From the NCBI RefSeq assembly GCF_021183825.1, contig NZ_CP089211.1:3021001-3085000 (forward strand): a stretch of 64,000 nt of DNA, given 5' to 3'. The DNA is from Sinomicrobium kalidii. Its GTDB lineage: Bacteria > Bacteroidota > Bacteroidia > Flavobacteriales > Flavobacteriaceae. Both the position numbers and the translations under genes were made by a program. The notes beneath the pieces are model-generated. The model was not told the DNA's origin. It ran no database searches and saw nothing but the letters and a program-made list of their open reading frames with translations. Positions 8,480-17,657 of this stretch are shown here, piece by piece; position 1 is the first letter of the stretch, and each line of letters starts with the position of its first letter.

Positions 8480-10885
8480 ATGAAGCCTAATAGATTGTTA
8501 TTTATTCTTTTTATGATACTACCAATACATATATATTCTCAATTTCAAATTTCTGGGAAAGTAACAGATAGTGAAGGACAGGCTATCGAATTTGCCAATG
8601 TGGTTTTAGTTCCACAAATAAAAAAAGATATAGTAAAAGGAGCAATTACTGACTATGGAGGAGTTTTTCATATTACTAATGTATCAATGGGAACCTATAA
8701 AGTTACCATTAGTTTTATGGGGTATGAAGATTGGAATAAAAATATTCAAGTAGACAAGGATATAAATGTTGGTACTTTAAAATTAAAGGAAAGCGCTGAG
8801 ACCTTAGCAGAAGTTGTAGTGGAAGGTAAAAAACCTCTTATCGAACGAAAAGTAGACCGGTTGGTGTTTAATGTAGAAAATAGTATTGCTGCTACTGGAG
8901 GAGATGTCTTGGATGCATTAAGAGTCACTCCAAGAATTAAGGTTCAAAACGATCAAATTTCAATGATCGGGAAAAGTGGAATGGCGGTAATGTTAGATGA
9001 TAAGTTATTACAACTTTCCGGAGAGGATCTGATAACTTTTTTAAGATCGATTAAATCGGAAGATATCAAAAGTATTGAAGTAATTACGAATCCACCTGCT
9101 AAATACAGTGCAGAAGGGAATAGTGGTCTGATTAATATTAAAACGAAAAGATTAAAATATGATTCTTGGGGAGCAGCATTACAATCGACTTATCGTCAAG
9201 CCACTTATCCTATTAGCACTATAGGAGGGAATTTTAACTATCGGAAAAATAAAATAAGTATTACCTCAAGCATAAACTATTTAAATGGTTCTTTAGCTCC
9301 TGATTTGAATAGTAAAATTTATTATCCTGAAATATTGTGGACCGAAGAAAACAACAGGAAAGATTTTTATAATTCATTCAATGCGAGATTAGGAGTGGAA
9401 TATAGAATTTCTGAGAAAACATCGATGGGAATTAACTACAACAGAGTAGATAATAAACCAGGAATCAGGGATGATATAAATACAAAGATTATAAATAGAA
9501 GCTCTTCACGGATCGATTCTTTAATTAATACTACAGCTGAAAGTACCATAAAACGAAATTCAAATATTTTCAATTATCACTTGGTTCATAATATTGACAC
9601 GATAGGTAGAAAACTATCCATAGATGCGGATTACTTTAATTATGAAAATCATATGAATAGAAATTTCAGGACTAATACTTTTTTACCTTCTGGGGATAAT
9701 ATCGAGGAATCATACGAAGCCGCAGATAATATAGGTTTTCAAAAAGTAGACAACTATTCAGTAAGCGCAGATATGGAACACCCTTTACAATGGATGAATT
9801 TGAATTATGGCGGAAGATTATCATTTACTAAAACTAGTAATAAATTTTCTTTTTATGATTTAACAAGTGGAGCACCTATCCTTGATTTAAATCAGAGTAA
9901 TGAGTTTATTTTTCACGAAGATACACAAGCTTTATACATTTCGGCTCAAAAAGAAATTGGTGACAAATGGGAAGTACAGGCTGGGCTTAGAATGGAGAAT
10001 ACTCAAACCAAAGGAAACTCATTAACATTAAATCAAGTAAATAAGATTAGCTATACCGAATTTTTTCCCACCGCTTATATTGTTTATACACCAAATGAAA
10101 ATCATAGTTTTTCGATAAACTACGGTAGAAGAATTAACAGGCCTTCATTCGGTCTTTTAAATCCATTTAGATGGGTTGCTTCACCGTATTCATATTCCGA
10201 AGGGAATCCGTATCTATTGCCTGCTTTCAATCAAAATATAGAATTTGAATATTCTTATAAGGATTTCTGGGTATCAACTATTTATTTTTCCAGTCTGTCT
10301 GACGGATTTGAACAAGTTACTATTATTGACGATCAAACAAAAGTTCAGCAGATTATCCCATTGAACTTTGTCTCTCATAAAATGTTTGGAATTAATGAAT
10401 ATCTCTTCGTTAATCCTACTGATTGGATGGAAACCAACTTTTATGCAGATATATACTACAGTAGCTCAAAATCAAAAATACCGGAAACACTTGATTTTTT
10501 AAGTGGATGGAATGGTGAATTTACCATCAATAATAATCTTATCCTAAATAAGGATAAAACAATGTTTTTTAGCCTTTCATATAGTTATGTCACAAAAGGA
10601 GTAGACAATTTGGATAGAAATACAGCTTTTAGTCAATTAAATGCCGCCTTGAAATTCTTTTTTATGGACAAGAAGTTACAGTTGTCTATTTATGGCAATG
10701 ACATACTTAGGACTAATAACCCTGAATACATCTCCTACTCAAATAACATCAAGAACTCTTTTAAAAATTATCGTGATGAAAGATTTTTAAGAGTGGCTTT
10801 GTTGTACAAATTTGGAGCCAAAATAAAAACTTCTGGGAAAAGAGAAATAAAGAATCAGGAAGAGATCGATAGGAGTAATGATTAG
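8480..10885 (+). CDS. TonB-dependent outer-membrane receptor-like protein
   Basis: This 801-aa protein has a signal peptide (about 1-20, ending in YSQ), a carboxypeptidase-regulatory-like beta-sandwich (about 23-107, ISGKVTDSEGQAIEFANVVL), a plug-like region (about 115-222), and a long C-terminal barrel of the outer-membrane-beta-barrel family found in Bacteroidota. It lacks a SusD partner. It lies 117 bp before the oxygenase gene of the RiPP island and could take up, export or sense the peptide, or act in self-immunity. The substrate is unknown. The DNA is visibly AT-rich like the rest of the island. Confidence 0.85.
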   Translation: MKPNRLLFILFMILPIHIYSQFQISGKVTDSEGQAIEFANVVLVPQIKKDIVKGAITDYGGVFHITNVSMGTYKVTISFMGYEDWNKNIQVDKDINVGTLKLKESAETLAEVVVEGKKPLIERKVDRLVFNVENSIAATGGDVLDALRVTPRIKVQNDQISMIGKSGMAVMLDDKLLQLSGEDLITFLRSIKSEDIKSIEVITNPPAKYSAEGNSGLINIKTKRLKYDSWGAALQSTYRQATYPISTIGGNFNYRKNKISITSSINYLNGSLAPDLNSKIYYPEILWTEENNRKDFYNSFNARLGVEYRISEKTSMGINYNRVDNKPGIRDDINTKIINRSSSRIDSLINTTAESTIKRNSNIFNYHLVHNIDTIGRKLSIDADYFNYENHMNRNFRTNTFLPSGDNIEESYEAADNIGFQKVDNYSVSADMEHPLQWMNLNYGGRLSFTKTSNKFSFYDLTSGAPILDLNQSNEFIFHEDTQALYISAQKEIGDKWEVQAGLRMENTQTKGNSLTLNQVNKISYTEFFPTAYIVYTPNENHSFSINYGRRINRPSFGLLNPFRWVASPYSYSEGNPYLLPAFNQNIEFEYSYKDFWVSTIYFSSLSDGFEQVTIIDDQTKVQQIIPLNFVSHKMFGINEYLFVNPTDWMETNFYADIYYSSSKSKIPETLDFLSGWNGEFTINNNLILNKDKTMFFSLSYSYVTKGVDNLDRNTAFSQLNAALKFFFMDKKLQLSIYGNDILRTNNPEYISYSNNIKNSFKNYRDERFLRVALLYKFGAKIKTSGKREIKNQEEIDRSND

Positions 10886-11002
10886 TTCATATAAAATAGG
10901 TTGCTAAGATAAAATTGTAGAAGACAGAAGTTTCCTCGCAAATACCATTTACTATAACATAATCTAAATCAAAATATTTGTAAACTTTAAAATATTGATA
11001 CT

Positions 11003-12289
11003 ATGGAAACATTGCATGAAACTGTAGTTAAATCCAAAGAGCTCTCCTCTGATTGGTGGGATAAATTTCTCGAAGACACAAAAAATATGACCCAGCCATT
11101 TCATTACAATAATGTATTTGATGATCATATAGAGCTGAGGCATGGAGTGTTAGAGATTTTCAGGAAGTTAAGGAAGGGTGAATATCCATTTAGGGTATAC
11201 ATAGAAAATAAGAGAAGAGATGATTATAATGAAATCCTTTTTGAAAACAAACCTGAAGAGAAGGAAGATATAGAATCGTGGAGTAAAAGAATTTTTGCTT
11301 TCCAAAAATTTGGAATTATCCTGAATCATGGTGAAAGTTATGATAGAGGATTGTCATTATCGATTTTAAAGTATTTAAAACCTTTACTGGATAAAGTAGG
11401 TTATCCGGTTCATGGGATAGATTTTACAATTTTTATAGGGAATTATGGGTGGACCCCTTTAGGGATCCATACAGATAATACTGGAGAGAATGTCATGCAT
11501 TTCCATTTGGGACCTGGTGAAAAAACAATGTATATATGGGATACAGAAGAATTTAAAGAACAGGGAGGAAGAAGTAATGATCAAAGAATAGATAAATTCC
11601 TTCCCCATGCTAAACACAAAATGACATTTGGCCCTGGTGGAATTTTTTTCATGCCTTGGAATTTCCATCATATAGGTCAAAGTGAAGAGTTGTCGGTGGG
11701 GCTTTCCGTGTGGTTGAACAGGCCAAGAAGGGATGATCTTATTTCAAAGGTTTTCGAGGAAATACATAAGGAATACACGATTAAAGAAGCAATAAGGGGT
11801 AAAGAGGATACGAATATTCCAATTATAGACCTTAAAAGAAATCTATTAAAAAATGATGTTTTAGAAACTGTATTAATCAATGTCAATAATGATATAAAAG
11901 AGATGACAGTTTCAAAGCTAATAGAAACTTCTGTCAGAGATTACCAATATTCTTTAAAGAGTAATTTAGGATATGCTATCTCTTTAAAAGAGCAGATTAA
12001 TAATAAATCAGAACTAACACTGGATAGCTATATTAAATTAGACTATCCTTTTGATATTTTGTACTACACTCCTGATAAAGAGAGGATAAAAATATTCATA
12101 AAAGGGAAAAAAATAGAAATGGTCTATCATTCGGACATTAAAACCTTAATTAATCGAATTAACACCGCTCAGAAATATAAAACTTCGGATTTATTGTCAG
12201 GATTATTTGTAGAATGGCCGGAAGGAGCTGGATTGAGAATTCTGGAATTAATTTACGAAAAAGAAGGAATACTAAACTCTATCGATTAA
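11003..12289 (+). CDS. JmjC-like Fe(II)/2-oxoglutarate oxygenase, putative RiPP hydroxylase
   Basis: This 428-aa cytoplasmic protein has the double-stranded beta-helix signature of JmjC/cupin-type oxygenases. Metal ligands His156 and Asp158 lie in GWTPLGIHTD, and the distal His222 or His223 is in FFMPWNFHHIGQS. VMHFHLGPGEKTMYIWD and the GPGG turn fit the core strands of the ribosomal-oxygenase/FIH branch. The C-terminal region (about 260-428) is helical and could bind the peptide. Relatives hydroxylate Asn, Asp, Lys, Arg or His side chains. The gene ends 20 bp before the first of three tandem precursors and precedes the exporter, so it is probably the tailoring enzyme. The substrate residue is unknown. 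Confidence 0.72.
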   Translation: METLHETVVKSKELSSDWWDKFLEDTKNMTQPFHYNNVFDDHIELRHGVLEIFRKLRKGEYPFRVYIENKRRDDYNEILFENKPEEKEDIESWSKRIFAFQKFGIILNHGESYDRGLSLSILKYLKPLLDKVGYPVHGIDFTIFIGNYGWTPLGIHTDNTGENVMHFHLGPGEKTMYIWDTEEFKEQGGRSNDQRIDKFLPHAKHKMTFGPGGIFFMPWNFHHIGQSEELSVGLSVWLNRPRRDDLISKVFEEIHKEYTIKEAIRGKEDTNIPIIDLKRNLLKNDVLETVLINVNNDIKEMTVSKLIETSVRDYQYSLKSNLGYAISLKEQINNKSELTLDSYIKLDYPFDILYYTPDKERIKIFIKGKKIEMVYHSDIKTLINRINTAQKYKTSDLLSGLFVEWPEGAGLRILELIYEKEGILNSID

Positions 12290-12309
12290 CCATAATTTAA
12301 ATTAATGAC

Positions 12310-12465
12310 ATGAGCAATAATCAATTAAACCAGTTTTTAGCGATTAAATCATACGATACTTTGCATACTGATCAAGTCCAGGGAGGCACCTGTAAAAGAA
12401 AAATTAAAAGAAAGAACAAAAACGGAGAACTGGAAGTGAAGGTCAAAGTGAAAGGTTGCGAGTAG
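12310..12465 (+). CDS. GG-leader precursor peptide 1 of the oxygenase cluster
   Basis: This 51-aa peptide starts at ATG 12310 and ends at TAG. The leader MSNNQLNQFLAIKSYDTLHT plus DQVQGG closely matches those of the next two peptides (QLN-FL--KS-D-L-TD----GG). Cleavage after Gly26 would release a basic 25-residue core that begins TCKRKIKRK and ends with alternating Val/Lys and GCE. It is the only one of the three with cysteines (residues 28 and 50), so a disulfide ring is possible. Confidence 0.78.
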   Translation: MSNNQLNQFLAIKSYDTLHTDQVQGGTCKRKIKRKNKNGELEVKVKVKGCE

Positions 12466-12567
12466 GGTATTGCAATTTTATAGCCTACAGGAATTCTAGT
12501 GTTGTATAATATTGCGCAATTATTATAAATCAATGTAATTATTTATTAACTATTAAAATTTTTAACC

Positions 12568-12714
12568 ATGAGTAAATCACAATTAAATGATTTCTTAGGA
12601 GTGAAATCTTTTGACGCTCTGAACACTGACTCTATTCTTGGAGGTTACACCGACAAGGAAAAAGAAAAAAAGAAGAAAAAGAAAATTGAAGCTGAGATTG
12701 AAGTGGATTTGTAA
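12568..12714 (+). CDS. GG-leader precursor peptide 2 of the oxygenase cluster
   Basis: This 48-aa peptide starts at ATG 12568. The leader (MSKSQLNDFLGVKSFDALNT, then DSILGG) is almost identical to that of peptide 3. The predicted 22-residue core starts YTDKEKE, has a run of six lysines, and ends in the alternating acidic/aliphatic string IEAEIEVDL. There is no Cys, Ser or aromatic residue apart from the first Tyr, so lanthionine or azole chemistry is excluded. Lys or Asp/Glu side chains are the obvious oxygenase targets. The upstream DNA is also duplicated before peptide 3, which points to tandem duplication. Confidence 0.78.
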   Translation: MSKSQLNDFLGVKSFDALNTDSILGGYTDKEKEKKKKKKIEAEIEVDL

Positions 12715-12744
12715 ATTAATTATTAACCATTAAAATTTTTAATC

Positions 12745-12894
12745 ATGAGTAAGTCGCAATTAAATGATTTCTTAGGTGTAAAGTCCTTCGATGCCCTTAA
12801 TACTGATAGTGTAATGGGGGGATTAGTGGAAGGAAAGAAAAAAAAGAAAGATAAGGAAAAGGAGATTGACATTAAAGTAGACGTAGACCTATAA
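12745..12894 (+). CDS. GG-leader precursor peptide 3 of the oxygenase cluster
   Basis: This 49-aa peptide starts at ATG 12745. Its leader (through DSVMGG) matches peptide 2 at nearly all positions, and about 25 bp of 5' flank are also shared. The 23-residue core starts LVEGKKKKKDKEKE and ends IDIKVDVDL, so the theme is a lysine-rich half followed by alternating hydrophobic and charged residues. It is followed by a 15-bp hairpin and then the exporter gene. Confidence 0.78.
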   Translation: MSKSQLNDFLGVKSFDALNTDSVMGGLVEGKKKKKDKEKEIDIKVDVDL

Positions 12895-12906
12895 TTCTTT
12901 TTTATT

Positions 12907-12942
12907 TATAGCACCTTTAGAGTAGAATCTAAGGGTGCTATA
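12907..12942 (+). terminator. Strong hairpin between precursors and exporter
   Basis: TATAGCACCTTTAGA (12907) and TCTAAGGGTGCTATA (12928) pair over 15 bp with one G-U and a 6-nt loop. No strong T run follows, so it may be a partial terminator that keeps precursor mRNA more abundant than exporter mRNA, or a 3' stabiliser. Confidence 0.6.
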
Positions 12943-13002
12943 ATGTTATTAAAATTAATAGTGTCCTCGTAATTAAGTTCTCATTAAACTATTTTCCAGT
13001 CT

Positions 13003-15234
13003 ATGCCCTGCTTGTTACATAAGGTAAAAAACTACTTTAACTCTTTTCCAGAATATATACAAACGGAGAGGAAAGATTGCGGGCCTAGTTGTATAAAAAT
13101 AATTTCAAAGTTTTACAAAAGACCTGTATCGATTGAAGGATTACGGGAATTATGTGAAACTACCAGAGAAGGCTCTACTCTTACAGGATTAATTAAAGCC
13201 TCAAAGAAAATAGGGTATGATACGAAACCCAATAAATTAACTTTAGAGGAATTAATTTCTTTTTCAAATTTTTTTCCAGTTATTCTTCATTGGAATCAAA
13301 ATCATTTTGTAGTACTGTATAAGGTAAAGAGAAATAAGTTTTTTATATCCGATCCGGAATTTGGAAAATCGAAATATGATGTTGAGGATTTCTTAAAACA
13401 TTGGATAGGTGATATAAATTCTGAATCCAAGGGAGTAGCTCTATTCTTAAAACCAAATAGCGTTTTTTACGAAAATATTAAAGACAATATTTCCGGAGAA
13501 AGGAGTTTTGGTGAAAAATTTTCTATATTACTTAAAGAGCATCTTGTAAATAATAAAAGGTTATTTTACAAACTTGTTTTTTTTACATTGATTTTTAGTT
13601 CTTTAGAGTTTTTGTTCCCTTTTATTATACAGGGGATAGTAGATGATGCGATTAGAAGCAAAAGTTACGAGCTATTAACTCTTTTATCCATATCTTATGT
13701 TTTTTTATATATAACTTCAAAATTATCTGATGTCATAAGGGAATGGGTCCTGATTTTTTTAAGCATGAAGATAAATGTATCTCTAGTATCTTCATTTATT
13801 AGTAAACTGTCTCAATTGCCTATTTCATATTTTGATTCCAAGTTAACGGGTGATTTAATAGAAAGAATAGACGACCATGATAATATTGAAGACCTTTTAT
13901 TATCTGGGGCCATTTCAACTGTTTTTTCAATATTTTCACTGAGTCTATATTCTGTAATATTACTCATATACAACGTAAAGATATTTTTGCTTTTTTTTCT
14001 GTTTACTGTAGTTTACTTTGTTTGGGTATTTTCCTTTTTCAAACTTAGGAAAAGATTAGATTATAAAAGATTTTCTGTACGTGGGAAAGAAAATTCAGTC
14101 ATAATTGAGATTATCAATGGGATGCAAGAATTGAAGTTGAACAATGCAGAACATAGAAAAAGAAGGGATTGGAGGGAAATAAAATCATCCGTTTATAATA
14201 TATTGATGTCTATCCTAAAGGTTGAACAACTCCAATTAGACGGAGCTTCATTCATCAATGAAATAAAGAAAATAGGCATTATTGTTATTGCCTCTTATTT
14301 AGTAATTAATAATAATATTTCCATTGGAATGCTGTTGTCCATCTCTTTTATTTTGGGACAAACTAATTCTCCTCTCAAGCAATTGGTTCTATCTTTCAAT
14401 AAATTCCAGGATGCGAAAATAAGCCTTGAAAGAATCTTTGAAATACATAATAAAAGGAAAGAGGAAAAAGGGATAATTCCAAGACATTCCGAAGAATTTT
14501 TTGATCATGACATAGAAATCAAAGACCTGAATTTTAAATATTCCGGAAAATCGAATAACATTTTACATTCTGTCAATTTATTAATTCCTGCCAATAAAAC
14601 GACTGCAATTGTAGGTACTAGCGGATCGGGGAAGACAACTTTATTGAAGATACTTCTTAAGTTTTATGAAAATTATAATGGCGAGATTCTAATAGGGGAT
14701 AAAGACTTGAAGAAAGTGGATTATAAGTTTTGGAGAGATCATTGTGGAGTAGTTATGCAAGAGGGATATATTTTTAATGATTCAATTCTAAACAATATTA
14801 TTTTGGAGAAAAAATATAATGAAGAGCTTTTGAAAACTGCGATCAATATATCCAACTTAGGGGAAGTGATAAATGATCTACCTTTAGGATTAAGTACAAT
14901 GATAGGCAACGAAGGTCTAAATTTAAGTACTGGTCAAAAGCAACGCATCTTAATAGCGAGAGCTGTTTATAAAAATCCTAAAATCATATTATTTGATGAG
15001 GCCACATCTGCGTTAGATGCCAAAAATGAAAAAGAAATAACGGATAAGCTAAAAACCTTTTTTAGAGGGCGGACAGTGATAATTATTGCACATCGGCTTA
15101 GCACGGTTAGAAATGCGGACAATTTGTTAGTAATAGAAAAGGGATTTATTAAAGAAAAAGGCAATCATAATTCTCTAATCAAAAATCAGGATAGCTTTTA
15201 CTATCACTTAGTCCAAAACCAGTTAAATGTTTAA
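13003..15234 (+). CDS. C39-peptidase ABC exporter (PCAT) of the oxygenase cluster
   Basis: This 743-aa inner-membrane exporter has three parts. The N-terminal C39 peptidase has Cys26 in RKDCGPSC, His in LHWNQNHFVVLY and Asp in SDPEFG. The six-helix transmembrane domain spans about 185-450. The C-terminal ATPase has Walker A GTSGSGKTT at about 537, signature LSTGQKQR at about 641, Walker B IILFDEAT at about 660, and the switch His in AHRLST. C39 domains cut leaders after Gly-Gly, which all nearby precursors carry. No full HlyD follows; instead an 8-bp overlap leads into a small membrane protein. It resembles the exporter at 37399 but is far more AT-rich, suggesting separate acquisition. Confidence 0.93.
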   Translation: MPCLLHKVKNYFNSFPEYIQTERKDCGPSCIKIISKFYKRPVSIEGLRELCETTREGSTLTGLIKASKKIGYDTKPNKLTLEELISFSNFFPVILHWNQNHFVVLYKVKRNKFFISDPEFGKSKYDVEDFLKHWIGDINSESKGVALFLKPNSVFYENIKDNISGERSFGEKFSILLKEHLVNNKRLFYKLVFFTLIFSSLEFLFPFIIQGIVDDAIRSKSYELLTLLSISYVFLYITSKLSDVIREWVLIFLSMKINVSLVSSFISKLSQLPISYFDSKLTGDLIERIDDHDNIEDLLLSGAISTVFSIFSLSLYSVILLIYNVKIFLLFFLFTVVYFVWVFSFFKLRKRLDYKRFSVRGKENSVIIEIINGMQELKLNNAEHRKRRDWREIKSSVYNILMSILKVEQLQLDGASFINEIKKIGIIVIASYLVINNNISIGMLLSISFILGQTNSPLKQLVLSFNKFQDAKISLERIFEIHNKRKEEKGIIPRHSEEFFDHDIEIKDLNFKYSGKSNNILHSVNLLIPANKTTAIVGTSGSGKTTLLKILLKFYENYNGEILIGDKDLKKVDYKFWRDHCGVVMQEGYIFNDSILNNIILEKKYNEELLKTAINISNLGEVINDLPLGLSTMIGNEGLNLSTGQKQRILIARAVYKNPKIILFDEATSALDAKNEKEITDKLKTFFRGRTVIIIAHRLSTVRNADNLLVIEKGFIKEKGNHNSLIKNQDSFYYHLVQNQLNV

Positions 15235-15625
15235 TTACTCTTATGGAATGAAATCACATAGAAGCTACGAACACATAATAATAAGAGGAACTTATTTTTT
15301 AATATTGTTAATTGCAATCAATACATTATTTATGGTTTGTTATAAATATCAGGACCAAATTACTATTAAAAAAATTGATGAAAGTAAGAACAAGGAGACA
15401 ATAAAAATTATAGTAAGAGATAGTGATATTAAACTTATTGGAAAACCGAAGTTGTTGAAAGTATGTTATCAAGGGAAGGTAGAAAAGCTAACTGTTTTAA
15501 AAATTATTGATAGTATTTTTATATGTGAAAAACCACCCTATGAATTTTATCAGAAGGGAAAGTCAGGTTATTATATCAACCAAGAAAAAAACCTCTTACA
15601 ATTAATTACTGACAATATAAATTAG
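15227..15625 (+). CDS. Small single-TM protein coupled to the exporter
   Basis: This 132-aa protein (or 125 aa from ATG 15248) overlaps the exporter gene by 8 bp. It has a short basic cytoplasmic start, one membrane helix (TYFLILLIAINTLFMVCY) and a periplasmic domain of about 80 residues rich in short beta-like segments. The topology is that of a membrane-fusion protein without the coiled-coil hairpin. It could be a minimal adaptor for the exporter or an immunity protein. No domain was recognised. Confidence 0.65.
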   Translation: MFNYSYGMKSHRSYEHIIIRGTYFLILLIAINTLFMVCYKYQDQITIKKIDESKNKETIKIIVRDSDIKLIGKPKLLKVCYQGKVEKLTVLKIIDSIFICEKPPYEFYQKGKSGYYINQEKNLLQLITDNIN

Positions 15626-15633
15626 TTTCTATT

Positions 15634-15978
15634 CTAATTTGCGAGGTTATCCATATTCTTAATTTTTCCATAAATTTCTTTTAATTTATCTTCTTCAGGG
15701 AGATTACGAGCTCCTTTATAGACGAACTTAATCTTTCTCCTTTTCATAGAGATGGTGTATTCCATTTCTTCATCCTTTTTAACCCATAAAGTTTGTTTTC
15801 TTTTGGCCAGAGTCGGATTGCCAAAATAATCGGTGATAAGAGTACGTACGTTTTCAATATCATTTGGGTCAATTGTAAGACTATATTTTAGTTGTTTTTG
15901 GGAATACATTAAGGAAGAAACCAATAAAAAAGTGGATATGAAAAAATATTTAGCCGTATTACTTTTTTTACTCATTGT
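15634..15978 (-). CDS. Secreted unknown protein (114 aa)
   Basis: Read from ATG 15978 (MSKKSNTAKYFFIST), it has a clear signal peptide ending near YSQ and a small mature domain with charged beta-strand-like segments (MEYTISMKRRKIKFVYK). Two earlier in-frame ATGs exist. It runs opposite to its neighbours and ends 8 bp from the end of the gene at 15227. Its function is unknown; it could be periplasmic immunity or unrelated. Confidence 0.6.
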   Translation of the reverse strand, partial: TMSKKSNTAKYFFISTFLLVSSLMYSQKQLKYSLTIDPNDIENVRTLITDYFGNPTLAKRKQTLWVKKDEEMEYTISMKRRKIKFVYKGARNLPEEDKLKEIYGKIKNMDNLAN

Positions 15979-16089
15979 TAGATACATAATCAAGAAAATT
16001 TTATTAGAGCTAGTTTTAAAGAATTTTTGTATCGAAAATACGAAAAAACTTACTAACTTTCGAATAAATCTAAACTGTTTTATAGATAC

Positions 16090-17610
16090 ATGAAGAAAAT
16101 AGTATTTCTTTTCTTTTTAGTTTTTTCCTTGGTATGTTGTAAAGGAAATAAAGAAGAGAGAAGCACTTTTAATGCATTTGGGACTTCTTTTTCGGACTTA
16201 GACTTGGAGAAGTATACCAGGTCAGCGTTAAACGAGGATTTCGATATTCTTATTAAGGCTTTAAAAGAGGCTCATACAGGTCTTTACTGGTATTCTACTG
16301 AGCGGCAATTCGACAGTGTTGTAACGATGCAAAAGGAAAAAATAAAGGATAGTCTAAATATCTTGGAGTTTTATAATATAGTAGCTCCCATAATCGCTTT
16401 TACAAAGGAAGACCATTGCGATATCCATCTGTCCGAAGAAGTTTCGGAATACTTGAAAGAAAGGGGAAAATATTTACCCTTATCTGTGATAAGCTTAAGA
16501 GATACGGTTTATATATTGAATAACTTGGGTGATGACTATGAGTTAAGGAGGTATAGATTGTCAAAGATTAATGGGCGCCCTATTTCAGCCATCTACAATA
16601 AGATTTTTGAGACTTTTGCATCAGACGGCTTTATTGAATCTTCCAAAATTCGCTGGTTAGATGGTATAAGATTTTCAAGGGAATATGCAAAGGTAATTGA
16701 ACAAACAGATTCTTTTGAAATAGAAGTAGAAGGATTAAATGAGAAGAATCGTAAAACTTACAAAATTAAAGCTACTGACTGGAAGGCTTTAAAACAAATC
16801 GATAACCTTCTTAAAAAAGAAGAGATATTTCATAATACGAATATACCCGCATCTTTCGAAATGACTGGTAGGTATACTGCATTGTTAACCATTAATACAT
16901 TTGATAACTCACGTTTCAGAGATAGAGATATGGATTTCAAAATATTTATATCTGATGTGTTTAAGGAAATCGATAGCGCCAAAATTGAAAACCTTATTAT
17001 TGACATTCGTGAAAATGGTGGTGGCACAGAGGGTAATGAAGATTATTTATTTGCGTATCTTACTGATAAAGACTATAGGAAGTACAAATATGTCGAATTG
17101 TCTGCTTTCTCCTATTCTTTTTATCAATATACAGATTATAATAATTCAAAAGATCAAAAGGAATTTGAAAAAGATCTAAAAGAAGAGCATTATTTAGCAG
17201 ATGATGGAAGGATTTTGAGGAAACCTGGTGTTGAAAAGCAAGAAGAATTGAAAGAGAATCCATTTTTAGGAAATGTTTATGTGTTGACAAGTGGATGGAC
17301 TTATTCAGGAGGAGCAGAGTTTGCTAATTTGATGAGGCAACATACCGATGCCGTTTTCGTTGGAGAAGAAGTTGGAGGAGGATATTACGGCAATACCAGT
17401 GGGTATAGTTTGGAATTGAGGTTACCCCATTCGAAGTTAAAAGTGGATATTCCCATTTTGAGATTTGTTATGGATGTTGAGGGCTTGCCGTTTGGAAGAG
17501 GAGCACTTCCAGATTATGATGTACAACCCACAATAGAAGAATATTTGAAGGGAAATGATATACAGTTGGAGTTCGTTAATAAATTGATATCGAATAGTGA
17601 GTGCCCGTAA
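16090..17610 (+). CDS. S41-family peptidase, lipoprotein
   Basis: This 506-aa protein has a lipoprotein signal (cysteines at residues 17 and 18, VCCKG), a middle beta region, and an S41 (tail-specific protease/interphotoreceptor-binding-like) core. The nucleophile Ser406 is in GWTYSGGAEFANL, preceded by IENLIIDIRENGGG and followed by GEEVGGGYYG. No clear PDZ domain was recognised. Flavobacterial S41 enzymes cut peptides in the periplasm or at the surface. A second S41 gene lies inside the lanthipeptide cluster at 44096, so an association with peptide clusters is possible. It is the last gene of the AT-rich island before ssrA. Confidence 0.85.
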   Translation: MKKIVFLFFLVFSLVCCKGNKEERSTFNAFGTSFSDLDLEKYTRSALNEDFDILIKALKEAHTGLYWYSTERQFDSVVTMQKEKIKDSLNILEFYNIVAPIIAFTKEDHCDIHLSEEVSEYLKERGKYLPLSVISLRDTVYILNNLGDDYELRRYRLSKINGRPISAIYNKIFETFASDGFIESSKIRWLDGIRFSREYAKVIEQTDSFEIEVEGLNEKNRKTYKIKATDWKALKQIDNLLKKEEIFHNTNIPASFEMTGRYTALLTINTFDNSRFRDRDMDFKIFISDVFKEIDSAKIENLIIDIRENGGGTEGNEDYLFAYLTDKDYRKYKYVELSAFSYSFYQYTDYNNSKDQKEFEKDLKEEHYLADDGRILRKPGVEKQEELKENPFLGNVYVLTSGWTYSGGAEFANLMRQHTDAVFVGEEVGGGYYGNTSGYSLELRLPHSKLKVDIPILRFVMDVEGLPFGRGALPDYDVQPTIEEYLKGNDIQLEFVNKLISNSECP

Positions 17611-17657
17611 TAATGTTGTTCTTTTAGTAGCCCTAAAAACCCTGTAAAATCAACATT

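Noticed and set aside
8480..10885. Siderophore receptor call for the barrel protein
   Set aside because: No motif identifies the ligand, and the N-terminal domain and barrel class are shared by many unrelated receptors.
12400..12894. Tandem peptide genes read as a CRISPR or simple repeat
   Set aside because: The repeated parts are leader-coding DNA with distinct cores; there are no regular spacers, and no CRISPR array was seen anywhere in the window.
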